A DNA stretch of 64,000 nt from ECT2AJA-044 sp965262845 (GCA_965262845.1 CBDHFX010000002.1:1178001-1242000), one strand, 5' to 3'. Counted from the first letter of the stretch, positions 37,372 to 45,638 are shown. Numbers and translations: made by a program. Notes: generated by a model not told the origin, from the sequence alone.

Positions 37372-38301
37372 ATGAGGAAGTATATTTTTAACTCAATAAC
37401 AGAATTTCACAGGGAGAACAATTTTCCACCACCTGAAAATCCGATGTTCAGCATCAGTCATGATCAACTTGCCGAGAATGAAGTTAGCGAATGTGAGGGT
37501 GTTCAAGACGAGCCGGTGAGCGTAACATGTGGATTTTATTCGATTACGCTAAAGAACATTTTGTCAGGTGAAATTATTTATGGTCGAACTAAGTACGATT
37601 ACTCGAATGGGGCTTTGCTTTTTACTGCTCCGGATCAGATTATGATTTTTGAAGGATTGGTATATAGTTCTGAAGCTTATCATGTCATGTTTCACAAGGA
37701 TTACTTGAACGGCACACCTTTACACAATAAAATTAAGAAGTACAACTTCTTCAACTATAACGTAAATGAGGCACTCCATTTATCACTCAAAGAGGAGGAG
37801 CTTATGAGAACGTTATTTAGTAACATTAAAACGGAGTATCACAACAACAACCAGGATGAGTTTAGCAAGGAAATCATTCTTTCACATTTAGAAACGCTGT
37901 TGAAATATGCTGACCGTTTTTATAAACGTCAGTTCTTGAACAGACAAGAGATGAACCAGGAGTTATTCACTCGATTTAAGGAGGTTTTGGATATCTATTT
38001 TGAAACTAATCTACTAGAGGAGAAAGGCATCCCGACAGTTGAATGGTTGGCTGAACAGTTAAATGTTAGCTATAGATATATGAGTGATACGATCAAAGCT
38101 GAAACAGGAAAAACTGCTGTAGATCAGATTAACTTGTACTTGATTGATGAAGCTAAGAATCTATTGCTGATTCCTAACACTTCGATATCCGAAACGGCAT
38201 ATCAATTAGGATTTGAGTATCCTCAATACTTTTCACGATTGTTCAAAAAGAAGGTAGGACTTACCCCAAGAAAGTTCATAGAGAGTCATTCGGTAAATTG
38301 A
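37372..38301 (+). CDS. AraC-family transcriptional regulator
   Basis: This 309-aa protein has an N-terminal cupin-like sensing region and a C-terminal double helix-turn-helix (about 205-305): PTVEWLAEQLNVSYRYMSD and SISETAYQLGFEYPQYFSRLFKKKVGLTPRKF, the AraC signature. It follows the hydrolase after a 190-base gap in the same orientation, shares its AT-rich composition and probably regulates it. The two together look like a horizontally moved pair. Confidence 0.88.
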   Translation: MRKYIFNSITEFHRENNFPPPENPMFSISHDQLAENEVSECEGVQDEPVSVTCGFYSITLKNILSGEIIYGRTKYDYSNGALLFTAPDQIMIFEGLVYSSEAYHVMFHKDYLNGTPLHNKIKKYNFFNYNVNEALHLSLKEEELMRTLFSNIKTEYHNNNQDEFSKEIILSHLETLLKYADRFYKRQFLNRQEMNQELFTRFKEVLDIYFETNLLEEKGIPTVEWLAEQLNVSYRYMSDTIKAETGKTAVDQINLYLIDEAKNLLLIPNTSISETAYQLGFEYPQYFSRLFKKKVGLTPRKFIESHSVN

Positions 38302-38501
38302 ATTTTATGATACCAATAGACTGCAGCAACAGCGCTTAATTAGTTGATCTTAAAAAAATCATTTTTTGAGCCTGAAAGCAAAAAAACAGCCTCTCCCCCA
38401 TCAAAAAGAATGAAATGCCAAACTAAAGGCTTCCCTCAATCAGGAACGCTCAAGACAAGTCTTCCGCCAGTGCTCTGATGACAATCAAGTGACAAGCTAT
38501 C

Positions 38502-38833
38502 TTAATCTTCAGCTAGAAGATCAATAAGTTCTTTAAGTTCCTGATCAGAGATAGTTGATTGTTCAGATTTGTCGTAAATGTCGAGAAGAAATACGATTTC
38601 CCCGACAACCTGAGTACGAGTGATGAGCCTTACCCCACCAGATTTTCCTTTACCTTTGGAGGTAATGGCTACTCGAATTTTATGACATCTTTTGCCAAGT
38701 GGTACGCCAGGTGTAGGGTTCTCAGCCAGTTCTTCAATAACCGAAGATAGATCTGACTTTAGAGGCTATATCTTTTAGAAAGTCTTTTAAGCTTGCGCTC
38801 GAAAGGTTCAGTAGCAAGAACCTCAAAGCTCAT
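38502..38833 (-). pseudogene. RelE/ParE-type toxin, frameshifted
   Basis: The frame starts at 38833 with MSFEVLATEPFERKLKRLSK and stops at TAA (38761-38759). Shifting frame there restores DLSSVIEELAENPTPGVPLG, then KIRVAITSKGKGKSGGVRLI and LLDIYDKSEQSTISDQELKELIDLLAED to a stop at 38502. That is a full-length toxin of the RelE superfamily. The start overlaps the antitoxin end by 11 bases, as is common in such modules. The single break suggests an inactivated toxin, or a sequencing error. Confidence 0.6.
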
Positions 38834-39035
38834 TGAGCAGATCTTTAGCTGATTTAAGTTGCTTTTTGCCCTGTTCGTAAAGTTTCACATCATGGAAAGC
38901 CTGGGCCAAATCCTGAATAGCCTCGCTCTTTTCCTTGTCCTTCACCTCTTTGAGAACGCTGATGTAATCTAAACTTCTCAATAGTTCCATAAAAAACGGA
39001 CCCCTTTTATCTTGTATGTCTAAGATTACCTTCAT
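38823..39035 (-). CDS. Type II antitoxin-like protein (70 aa), partner of the broken toxin
   Basis: The start MKVILDIQDKRGPFFMELLRS and the end GKKQLKSAKDLLNEL fit small antitoxins that precede RelE-type toxins in Bacteroidota; the protein is mostly helical and charged. A longer frame upstream runs into the deiminase repeat and is not supported. It overlaps the toxin start. The module sits between the AraC gene and the second deiminase copy; the gap 38302-38501 shows nothing. Confidence 0.6.
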   Translation of the reverse strand: MKVILDIQDKRGPFFMELLRSLDYISVLKEVKDKEKSEAIQDLAQAFHDVKLYEQGKKQLKSAKDLLNEL

Positions 39036-39113
39036 TGTGGACTGTCTAACATAAAGAGATTCTTCAAAGTAGGGATAGCTTTCCAAGTTCAAAAGTACTC
39101 TTTTCCCATGGAC

Positions 39114-40771
39114 TTCAGCAGTTTGATCTGCCAGAACTGAACGCAAGGCATCAGGGGGCATGCAACACGAGGTGATGCTGTATCCGATTTTGTACCTTTG
39201 GTGCATGTTCGCCGTAGTAAGCCCAAAAAAAGATCAAATGACTCAAACAGCCAGCGAAATGACCCTGAAAAGAAGAGCTGAAAGGATCTGCCTATCCTTT
39301 CTGACAGGAGCCGTATTCTGCTCAAATGCAGGACTAAAAGCCCAGGAAACACCCCTTCCACGCTATATGACCCCGGCCGAAGAGGCCCTGATGGACGCCT
39401 ATATCGCGTATATCGCGCCCGAGGGTATTCCGACCCCTCCTCCCGGACCGGTACGCAGCATGGCCGAGTGGGAAGAAATAGAATACCTGACGATTACCTG
39501 GGCCGGGTATCCGGACATTCTGGCACAGATCGTTGACCACGCTCAGGAGGAATGTACCGTGATCATCAACTGCAACGACTCCAACCACGTTATTAACCAG
39601 CTTGCGATCCGGGGGGTACCAAATCAGAACCTCCGCTTTATTGAGCAGAACTACAATTCCATATGGATCCGCGACTATGGGCCAAATTCAGTATACCTCA
39701 ACGATGTGGACAGCTTGGTGCTGGTCGACTGGATCTACAACCGGCCCCGGCCGGCCGATGACCAGGTTCCGGGCGGTATCGCCAACGCCTTTAACTACGC
39801 CCTTTACACCTCTGACCAGGCTCCGAACGATCTCGTTCACACAGGCGGAAACTTTATGAGCGAAGGAACAGGTATTGGATTTTCCAGTGATCTGGTCGTA
39901 CGCGAAAACGGTGCCTCCGGGCAATTCAACCTGACCGTGAAAACCGCTGCCGAAGTGGACTCCCTGATGAAGGACTTTATGGCCATTGACCCATACATCC
40001 GCATGGATGAGCTGCCTCACGATATCATCTCGCATATTGATATGCACATGAAACTGCTTAACGAAAACACCCTGCTCGTGGGCGAATTTCCGCAAGGGGT
40101 GTCGGACGGACCCCAAATAGAAGCGAACCTCCAATATGTGCTGACAAATTTTTTACCCCGACACGGCAACTGGAACATCATTCGCATACCGATGCCTCCA
40201 AGTACAAGTGGAAACTACGCACCGAGCGCCCACTACCGCACCTACACCAACAGCATTTTCATCAACAAAACCATTTTGGTACCCACCTACCGCGAGGAGT
40301 ATGACACCACAGCACTGCGTATTTACGAAGAAGCACTGCCCGGCTACCACATTGTGCCGATCAACTGCGAGGATATTATTCCGGCCGCCGGTGCGCTTCA
40401 CTGCATTACGCACAGTATTGGCCTTCGCAAACCCCTTTTGATCCAGCACTGGCCAGGGGAGCACTGGAGTACTGTCCACGATACCATTGACGTTCATGCG
40501 ACCATCAGGCACCATTCGGGAATTTCCAGTGCCACATTGTATTTCCGGTTCACTCCTGACTCTGTTTTTACGCCTCTTGCCATGAATGCCGTTGGCAGCG
40601 ATCGCTGGATGGGGAAGATCATGAATGCCGGCACTTTGATTCCGCCCGATGGCCCCGGACTGGAATACTTTGAGTACTACATCGAGGCCCATTCCCATGA
40701 CGGAACCGTGGCCCGTCGGCCGCTTCCGGCCCCTGAGGGTTATTTTCGGGCGCGGATCGACTATGGACTAT
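39114..40771 (+). repeat. 1.66-kb direct repeat, copy 2
   Basis: This matches 28911-30575 with only scattered differences, including a short in-frame deletion near residue 50 of the protein (codons for Thr-Ala-Ser-Ala region). Homology ends inside the gene, where this copy goes directly to a sorting domain instead of SprB repeats. Confidence 0.9.
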
Positions 40772-41043
40772 CCAAAGAGGAGCTGAAGGCAGAGCTCGGG
40801 CAGGTGTACCCGAACCCGGCCTCTGCCATTACCTGTGTGCCGGTCATGGCGCCCTCAGGTGCCCGTGGAAGGGTGGAGCTGTACAATGCCCAGGGGCAAA
40901 TGGAGGCCCTTTTGCACGATGGCGCCTATGAGGCGGGCCCGAATCGTTTTTTCTTCCATGCTGCCGGCCTCACGGCCGGATGGTACCTGGTCCGTGCAAG
41001 GGTGGGGCATGAGGAATTTACCCAAAAGGTGATCGTACAATAG
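39259..41043 (+). CDS. Secreted peptidylarginine deiminase-like protein with T9SS sorting domain (594 aa)
   Basis: The domain order is that of P. gingivalis PPAD: signal peptide, deiminase domain, Ig-like domain, C-terminal sorting domain. All catalytic and substrate-binding motifs named for the first copy are present (WIRDY, YNRPRP, HTGGN, SHIDMH, GALHC). The sorting domain starts GQVYPNPASAITCVPV and ends EEFTQKVIVQ. The start at 39259 is fixed by the matching first copy; an upstream in-frame ATG lies in the repeated leader. Likely a secreted or surface enzyme converting arginine residues to citrulline; a role on agmatine cannot be excluded. Convergent with the permease gene, 2 bases apart. 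Confidence 0.87.
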   Translation: MTLKRRAERICLSFLTGAVFCSNAGLKAQETPLPRYMTPAEEALMDAYIAYIAPEGIPTPPPGPVRSMAEWEEIEYLTITWAGYPDILAQIVDHAQEECTVIINCNDSNHVINQLAIRGVPNQNLRFIEQNYNSIWIRDYGPNSVYLNDVDSLVLVDWIYNRPRPADDQVPGGIANAFNYALYTSDQAPNDLVHTGGNFMSEGTGIGFSSDLVVRENGASGQFNLTVKTAAEVDSLMKDFMAIDPYIRMDELPHDIISHIDMHMKLLNENTLLVGEFPQGVSDGPQIEANLQYVLTNFLPRHGNWNIIRIPMPPSTSGNYAPSAHYRTYTNSIFINKTILVPTYREEYDTTALRIYEEALPGYHIVPINCEDIIPAAGALHCITHSIGLRKPLLIQHWPGEHWSTVHDTIDVHATIRHHSGISSATLYFRFTPDSVFTPLAMNAVGSDRWMGKIMNAGTLIPPDGPGLEYFEYYIEAHSHDGTVARRPLPAPEGYFRARIDYGLSKEELKAELGQVYPNPASAITCVPVMAPSGARGRVELYNAQGQMEALLHDGAYEAGPNRFFFHAAGLTAGWYLVRARVGHEEFTQKVIVQ

Positions 41044-41045
41044 GT

Positions 41046-42290
41046 TCAGGTACCGGTACGGATTGCCTTCACCGGGTCAAGCCGTGCTGCAGCAAGTGCC
41101 GGCAGGGACCCGCTGATGATGCCGATAAGCGCGGAAATGCCCACGCCCATCATCACGTTTCCGATGCTCATAACAATATCAAGATCTGCGGTCATTCGAA
41201 CCGCAGTGGCCCCTCCGTACACGAGCAGGAGTCCGACCCCGCCTCCAAGGACACAGAGGATCACCGATTCAAAAAGGAATTGGAGAAGGATGAAGGAATT
41301 CCGGGCTCCAACGGCCTTTTGGATACCGATCTGATGGGTGCGTTCCCTGACCGAAACGAACATGATATTTGCGATGCCGAACCCACCTACCAAAATGGAA
41401 AAGCCCCCGATCACTCCGCCGGCGATGCTGATCACATCAAACAGGCTCTCGATCCCGGCTGAGACCACACTGATCTCGTTTAGCTGAAAATTATCCCTGC
41501 CCTTTGGTTTGAGTCGCCGTACACTGCGCATAACTCCGCGCAGTTCGTCTTTGAGCTGCCCGGCTGTAATTCCGGGTTTTGCCTTGGCCATGATGATCGG
41601 GTTGCTGTGATCCATTTCGATATACTTCCTCAGAAAATGAATAGGCACCACGGCCAGGTCATCTGGCGAGTTTCCGAATATGCTACTTCCCTGTTCTGCG
41701 AAAACCCCCACCACATAGATCTTTTGTCCCAGGATCCGGATCTCCTGCCCGACTGCCCCTCCGTTTGGGAAGAACTTCTCGGCAATGCGGGCTCCGATAA
41801 TGGCAAAATTGCGTCCTGTGCGGAATTCGAGGTCGGTAAAATAACGCCCTTCGGTGAGGTTGAAGTCCCAGATCTGATCGTAGTTTTCGCTTACCCCGAA
41901 GATCCCGGCGCGATCAATGGTGTTTTTTTCGTATTTGATGGTGACCGTGCGCGATGCTGCGAAGGTGGCTGCCAACAGGCTGGGGGTTTGTTTCTGCACC
42001 GCTTCGAGCTCTTTGTACTTCACTTCGGGACGTTTCATGTACTCCCACCATTCGTATGTTCCACCGCCTCCGCCCCAGGGCCATTTTTGGATGTACACGA
42101 TGTTGTCGCCCAGCGAGTTCAGGTCATCCCGCACATTGCGTTCAAGCGAGTCCACCACGGTGAACACGGCAATAATGGCGAAGATCCCGACCGTGACTCC
42201 CAGAAGGGACAAGATGGTTCTTAGTCGGTTTACTGCCAGTGCGTGCAGGGCGAACCTGATGCTTTCGCTGAATAGTCGCAGATAGATCAC
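41046..42290 (-). CDS. MacB/FtsX-type ABC transporter permease (orphan)
   Basis: This 414-aa protein has the MacB layout: a first helix (about 18-45, LSLLGVTVGIFAIIAVFTVV), a large periplasmic MacB_PCD domain (about 50-250) and three C-terminal helices of the FtsX domain (about 285-405), with GGFGIANIMFVSVRERTHQIG and KAVGARNSFILLQFLFES. It would work with an ATPase of the MacB/LolD type, but none is encoded next to it. Export of lipoproteins, peptides or other molecules across the envelope is possible. It lies inside the accessory island, though its composition is host-like. Confidence 0.88.
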   Translation of the reverse strand: MIYLRLFSESIRFALHALAVNRLRTILSLLGVTVGIFAIIAVFTVVDSLERNVRDDLNSLGDNIVYIQKWPWGGGGGTYEWWEYMKRPEVKYKELEAVQKQTPSLLAATFAASRTVTIKYEKNTIDRAGIFGVSENYDQIWDFNLTEGRYFTDLEFRTGRNFAIIGARIAEKFFPNGGAVGQEIRILGQKIYVVGVFAEQGSSIFGNSPDDLAVVPIHFLRKYIEMDHSNPIIMAKAKPGITAGQLKDELRGVMRSVRRLKPKGRDNFQLNEISVVSAGIESLFDVISIAGGVIGGFSILVGGFGIANIMFVSVRERTHQIGIQKAVGARNSFILLQFLFESVILCVLGGGVGLLLVYGGATAVRMTADLDIVMSIGNVMMGVGISALIGIISGSLPALAAARLDPVKAIRTGT

Positions 42291-42316
42291 GGCTTCAAAT
42301 ATAGCCCGGCATTCCT

Positions 42317-42373
42317 GAACTGGCGATTCCCCAGCATTTTATTTGGAGTATGCGTGTCCTTTAGTGCCATAAG
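42317..42373 (+). repeat. Interspersed palindromic repeat copy C, left piece
   Basis: GGCGATTCCCCAGCATTTTA and the following GTGTCCTTTAGTGCCATAA match the heads of copies A and B, then the match stops. It resumes at about 42988. The 615 bases between hold a small lipoprotein gene and its upstream region. Confidence 0.6.
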
Positions 42374-42413
42374 CAAGTGTCCATGAGTGGAGTCAGGATC
42401 TTAAACAAAACGT

Positions 42414-42779
42414 TCACTTGCTAAGGCTCAGCTTATGTTTATTTAATCGGATACCGTGATCTGTGGTTGTTGCAATAATAGTATCGCCACTCATGGCAAA
42501 GGCGGTTATACGTTGTTCCTTGGGAAGAGTGTCGCAAAAAAACCAAATCTTACCATTTTCGAAACGATAAGATCCTTCGCACTCAGCACACCCGGCATAC
42601 TTGTAGCAATCAATATAGTGAAACCTGCCGTTATCTTTAACAGTAATTTTGACCATGCTGTTTCCGAATTCTTTAGAATATACGCCGTGTTCTAAAGTTA
42701 GTCCATCGTTAGGCAAGTGTTCATTTTGATGGCATCCAAAGAACAAGACACAAATTATGAATTGAATGATTCTGATCAT
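42414..42779 (-). CDS. Small lipoprotein inside repeat copy C (121 aa)
   Basis: The signal peptide ends in a lipobox (VLFFGC), followed by a short beta-rich domain with Cys in the CYKYAGCAEC segment and SGDTIIATTTDHGI near the end. A paralogue, broken by a frameshift, lies at 45049-45415; they share the GRFHYIDC/NRFYYKSC region, IWFFCD/IWFICD and SGDTIIA. The upstream flanks of both also match. Family not recognised. Confidence 0.65.
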   Translation of the reverse strand: MIRIIQFIICVLFFGCHQNEHLPNDGLTLEHGVYSKEFGNSMVKITVKDNGRFHYIDCYKYAGCAECEGSYRFENGKIWFFCDTLPKEQRITAFAMSGDTIIATTTDHGIRLNKHKLSLSK

Positions 42780-42870
42780 TCTTTTGTAATATACATTTGA
42801 AAATTCGATTAGATATTTTTGATTAAATTATGACATCGATAAAAGCCGAATTATGTTCTTTTGATATGTT

Positions 42871-43010
42871 TCCCATTTCATAAATCAAAAATAGTTGTTT
42901 TTTTTAATCGTATTATGCGGTATAGGTCGTTCACAGGGTTTTATTCTTCCGATCCGCTGATGATCGGTATGATCTCATAATTCAAAATATATTTCATTTT
43001 AATAAAACAT
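42871..43010 (-). pseudogene. Conserved flank with C-terminal coding remnant, copy 1
   Basis: A block of about 90 bases (for example AGGTCGTTCACAGGGTT) is shared with 45449-45540. Next to it a minus-strand frame ends at 42941 with FIKMKYILNYEIIPIISGSEE, matching RFIKSNYIWDYEMVLAISESEE at the other site. So the duplicated unit is: end of an unknown protein, conserved spacer, small lipoprotein gene. The rest of the upstream protein is lost. Confidence 0.45.
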
Positions 43011-43155
43011 TGAAATACAATATTTTATATAATATTAACTACAGAGCTAGCTCTGTAACTAGCTCTGTAATTTTTCCATTCAAGACAAAAGAAAAAATGA
43101 GTGAATAAAAACATCAGTTTGACCAACCTGCGAACGACTGGAAGATGTTCGCTGT
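42988..43155 (+). repeat. Interspersed palindromic repeat copy C, right piece
   Basis: It resumes the repeat with TTTTAATAAAACATTGAAAT, then the core TACAGAGCTAG-CTCTGTAA-CTAGCTCTGTA (11-bp stem) followed by a T-run, GAAAAAATGAGTGAATAAAA and the second stem. Here the stem arms are ACATC and GATGT where copy A has ACAGC and GCTGT: the inner G-C pair has become T-A, so pairing is kept. Confidence 0.7.
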
Positions 43156-43227
43156 CACCAATTTGATTGATAGGCTTGATATGGAAACGATTTATCCTTA
43201 AAAGACGCAGCTTAGAAGGGGGGATGG

Positions 43228-43650
43228 TTATTTAAAGAATTTTTCTTTTCCTGTTTTTAAAATTTGACATTCTTTTTTTTCATTTAAACTTATATATAGA
43301 TAATTGAATTTTTTTAAATCACCAATATCTATATGATTATCATTATTTACACTTAATTTTAATTGATTTGATTTATCAAGTGTAATACATTTTGCAATAC
43401 CAATTCTATGATCTGTATAAATAACTTCTTCAATAAAAATTGTGTCTTTTGAAAATAAAACAATGGTATCTTGATTAAAATTAGAAGTAAAACATAATCT
43501 GATTTTAAATTTATTTTCTTCAGATTTATTTTCTTCTATTATTTCATATTTGATTTGATTATAATTTGTTTCTATAAAATATTTATCAGTTTTTACTTGA
43601 TTACATCCAATGCTTAATAAAACAAAATAAAATGATGAAATATTTTTCAT
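43228..43650 (-). CDS. Very AT-rich small lipoprotein (140 aa)
   Basis: The start MKNISSFYFVLLSIGCNQ gives a lipoprotein signal with lipobox LSIGC; a start four codons upstream is possible. The mature part is rich in Asn, Lys, Ile and Asp with no known motif. Base composition is far more AT-rich than the core genes, suggesting foreign origin. It sits between repeat copy C and the IS element. Function unknown. Confidence 0.55.
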   Translation of the reverse strand: MKNISSFYFVLLSIGCNQVKTDKYFIETNYNQIKYEIIEENKSEENKFKIRLCFTSNFNQDTIVLFSKDTIFIEEVIYTDHRIGIAKCITLDKSNQLKLSVNNDNHIDIGDLKKFNYLYISLNEKKECQILKTGKEKFFK

Positions 43651-43736
43651 AACGAAAATCATTAAATTGTTTATATATATTCTCTCTTTATCGTTTAATA
43701 TTCATTCACAAATTTTTGATTATTTTAAATTTTTTT

Positions 43737-44804
43737 GGCTAAGTTCTAAAAAACATATTAAACAGTTGGTGTTTGTGCTTAAACCAAGTGGTGTTTGAAG
43801 ATAGAGCGATAGTGGTAACGGTAGCCATACGCTGGGTACTATGCTTGATCTTCTCCATGACCAGAAACCAGTTCAGATAGTTCTGAAGGTACTTGGTGGA
43901 GACGCCTTGAAAAGGTTGCATAAAATCTCTAAGCCTCTTGCCCATATTGTTGACATGTTGTATATGGTAGATCTGTTCTGTCTTGCGCTGACCCCTGGAG
44001 GCGTTGAACTTCTTGTGCGTTGCCTTTATTCCTCTGGCAAAGGCCGTATAGCTTCGGTGGCTGTCACTACAAAGGACTTCGGCCTTGTCCAGCTTACCAT
44101 CCAGGATTCTTTGCAGGTCCTGTTTGCTGATCCTTCCCCTGGTAGCCACCTTAAAATCCTGATTGCCTGATCGGTCGCAAGTGGCAATCACCGCTACCTG
44201 TCCCTCGCTGATCCCTGGCTTAATAGCCTCCCCTCCCCGCTTACGGGCCGGACGATCCAGATTCCTGCTCCCTTTCTCTGAATGCCGAAAGAACAGATCA
44301 TCGCTTTCGACAATTCCTTCAAATCCTTCAGGAAAAACCGATGAAAAACTGCTCAGCAACTTGTGCCTCCAATCAAAGGAGGTCTGTATCGATATACCTG
44401 TTTGCAAGGCACTCTTGCGGATGCTATAACCGGACAGCAGGCAGTACAGGTAGGGCTTAAGTTTCTCCTTCTTCTTCAGAGCAAACCAAAACTTGCCCGT
44501 GGTCTCACTGAAGTTCTTCCTACAGGCTTTGCATACGTAACGCTGTACTCCCTTGAGCCGGCCATTGGCTATCGCTTGCTTGCTCTGACAATGAGGGCAA
44601 CTGACTGCCTGGCGCTCAGAGGTATCCTTCACAGCATCCTCCTTTAGGGAAATCTGCAGTAGTTGATCTACGATCTCTTGTTGCTCAGCAGGAGTACACG
44701 CCTGAAAATAATCGCTGAAGTCCTTGGGTATCGCGCCTTTTAGTGTCATAACAGTAGAGTTTTTGATTTTGACAAATATACAATATTCTTTTTAGAACTG
44801 AGCC
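43737..44804 (-). mobile_element. Complete IS1595-type (ISXO2-like) insertion sequence, 1068 bp
   Basis: Terminal inverted repeats GGCTAAGTTCTAAAAA (left, 43737) and, read inward from 44804, GGCTCAGTTCTAAAAA differ by one base. The element is flanked by an exact 8-bp direct repeat ATTTTTTT (43729-43736 and 44805-44812), the duplication size known for this family. It inserted into AT-rich DNA next to the lipoprotein genes and looks intact and recent. Confidence 0.9.
43739..44749 (-). CDS. IS1595-family transposase (336 aa)
   Basis: An N-terminal zinc ribbon (CPHC near 52-55, CKAC near 73-76) is followed by the ISXO2-like catalytic domain: VESDDLFF, LCSDSHRSYTAF and HVNNMGKRLRDFMQPFQGVSTKYLQNYLNWF, the family's DDE/N-type core. 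The frame is open from start to stop and fills the element, with its 3' end reaching into the left inverted repeat. It would catalyse movement of the element. Confidence 0.93.
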   Translation of the reverse strand: MTLKGAIPKDFSDYFQACTPAEQQEIVDQLLQISLKEDAVKDTSERQAVSCPHCQSKQAIANGRLKGVQRYVCKACRKNFSETTGKFWFALKKKEKLKPYLYCLLSGYSIRKSALQTGISIQTSFDWRHKLLSSFSSVFPEGFEGIVESDDLFFRHSEKGSRNLDRPARKRGGEAIKPGISEGQVAVIATCDRSGNQDFKVATRGRISKQDLQRILDGKLDKAEVLCSDSHRSYTAFARGIKATHKKFNASRGQRKTEQIYHIQHVNNMGKRLRDFMQPFQGVSTKYLQNYLNWFLVMEKIKHSTQRMATVTTIALSSNTTWFKHKHQLFNMFFRT

Positions 44805-45048
44805 ATTTTTTTATATTATTTTTCATGTGTTTATTAATTTTAAATTTATTGCAATATTTTAAACAATTTTTTGTTGAAAAAAATTATTAATTTTTGCATT
44901 TCATATTTTGTAGAAATACTTCAAAGGAGTCTCTTATTTTTTTATTAAAATTAAAAAAATGTTGGTTTTCAATTGATCATTTTCGAATTTCCATTTTTGT
45001 ATTTTTACAGATTGTCTTGGCTCTTTTTGAGATTTTTTCTGTTCTTGA

Positions 45049-45415
45049 CTATTGGTCATTTTTCTTCAACATATTCTTGTTTAATAAAAGTCCCCTGCTC
45101 AGTTTTTTAGCTATGATTGTATCCCCACTTAAAGAAAAAGCAGCTATGCTTTCGAGAGGTGAGAGAATATCACAAATGAACCAAATGTCATTCCCTTTAA
45201 GTAAATAATGCCCATCGCATCCCAGACACCCATGTGGATAAACGCAAGATTTGTAATAAAATCGATTTTGCTCTTTAATTGAAATCTCACAAAAGCCTTT
45301 TTTTGACTTTACGGAATAAGTGCCTAGTCGTATGGACTATATCGCTACTTTCGATCCGAGCTGTCCGACAGCAAACTAGCGTAAGAAGTAAAATGATGAA
45401 TAAAAAGCGTCTCAT
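45049..45415 (-). pseudogene. Frameshifted small lipoprotein, paralogue of 42414-42779
   Basis: The first frame starts at 45415 with MRRFLFIILLLTLVCC (lipoprotein signal) and ends early after KVKKRLL. Removing one base from the seven A (minus strand, 45304-45298) restores KGFCEISIKEQNRFYYKSCV, then IWFICDILSPLESIAAFSLS and GDTIIAKKL up to a stop at 45049. This gives a full-length relative of the 121-aa lipoprotein. The homopolymer position makes either a phase-variable switch or simple decay possible. Confidence 0.6.
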
Positions 45416-45448
45416 AACTACTTCTTGTAGTAATTGCTCGGCATTATG

Positions 45449-45638
45449 AGATACTTCCCATCTCATAGACCAAAAATAGTTGTTTTATCTATTATGTGGC
45501 ATAGGTCGTTCACAGGGTTTATTCTTCCGATTCGCTGATAGCCAGCACCATCTCATAATCCCAAATGTAGTTGCTTTTAATAAAGCGCCAGGGGATCGTT
45601 GCCGGAAAAACAAAGATGTTGAAAAAATAAGTTGCTGA
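45449..45638 (-). pseudogene. Conserved flank with C-terminal coding remnant, copy 2
   Basis: The minus-strand frame ending at 45519 reads NIFVFPATIPWRFIKSNYIW and then DYEMVLAISESEE; it is closed upstream by a TGA near 45641. With the 90-base spacer down to 45449 it repeats the arrangement at 42871-43010. It is the tail of a protein whose main part is gone, and was duplicated together with the lipoprotein gene. Confidence 0.45.

Noticed and set aside
44894..45208. 104-codon frame on the plus strand, mostly hydrophobic
   Set aside because: It is antisense to the frameshifted lipoprotein, whose homology to the paralogue explains the sequence.
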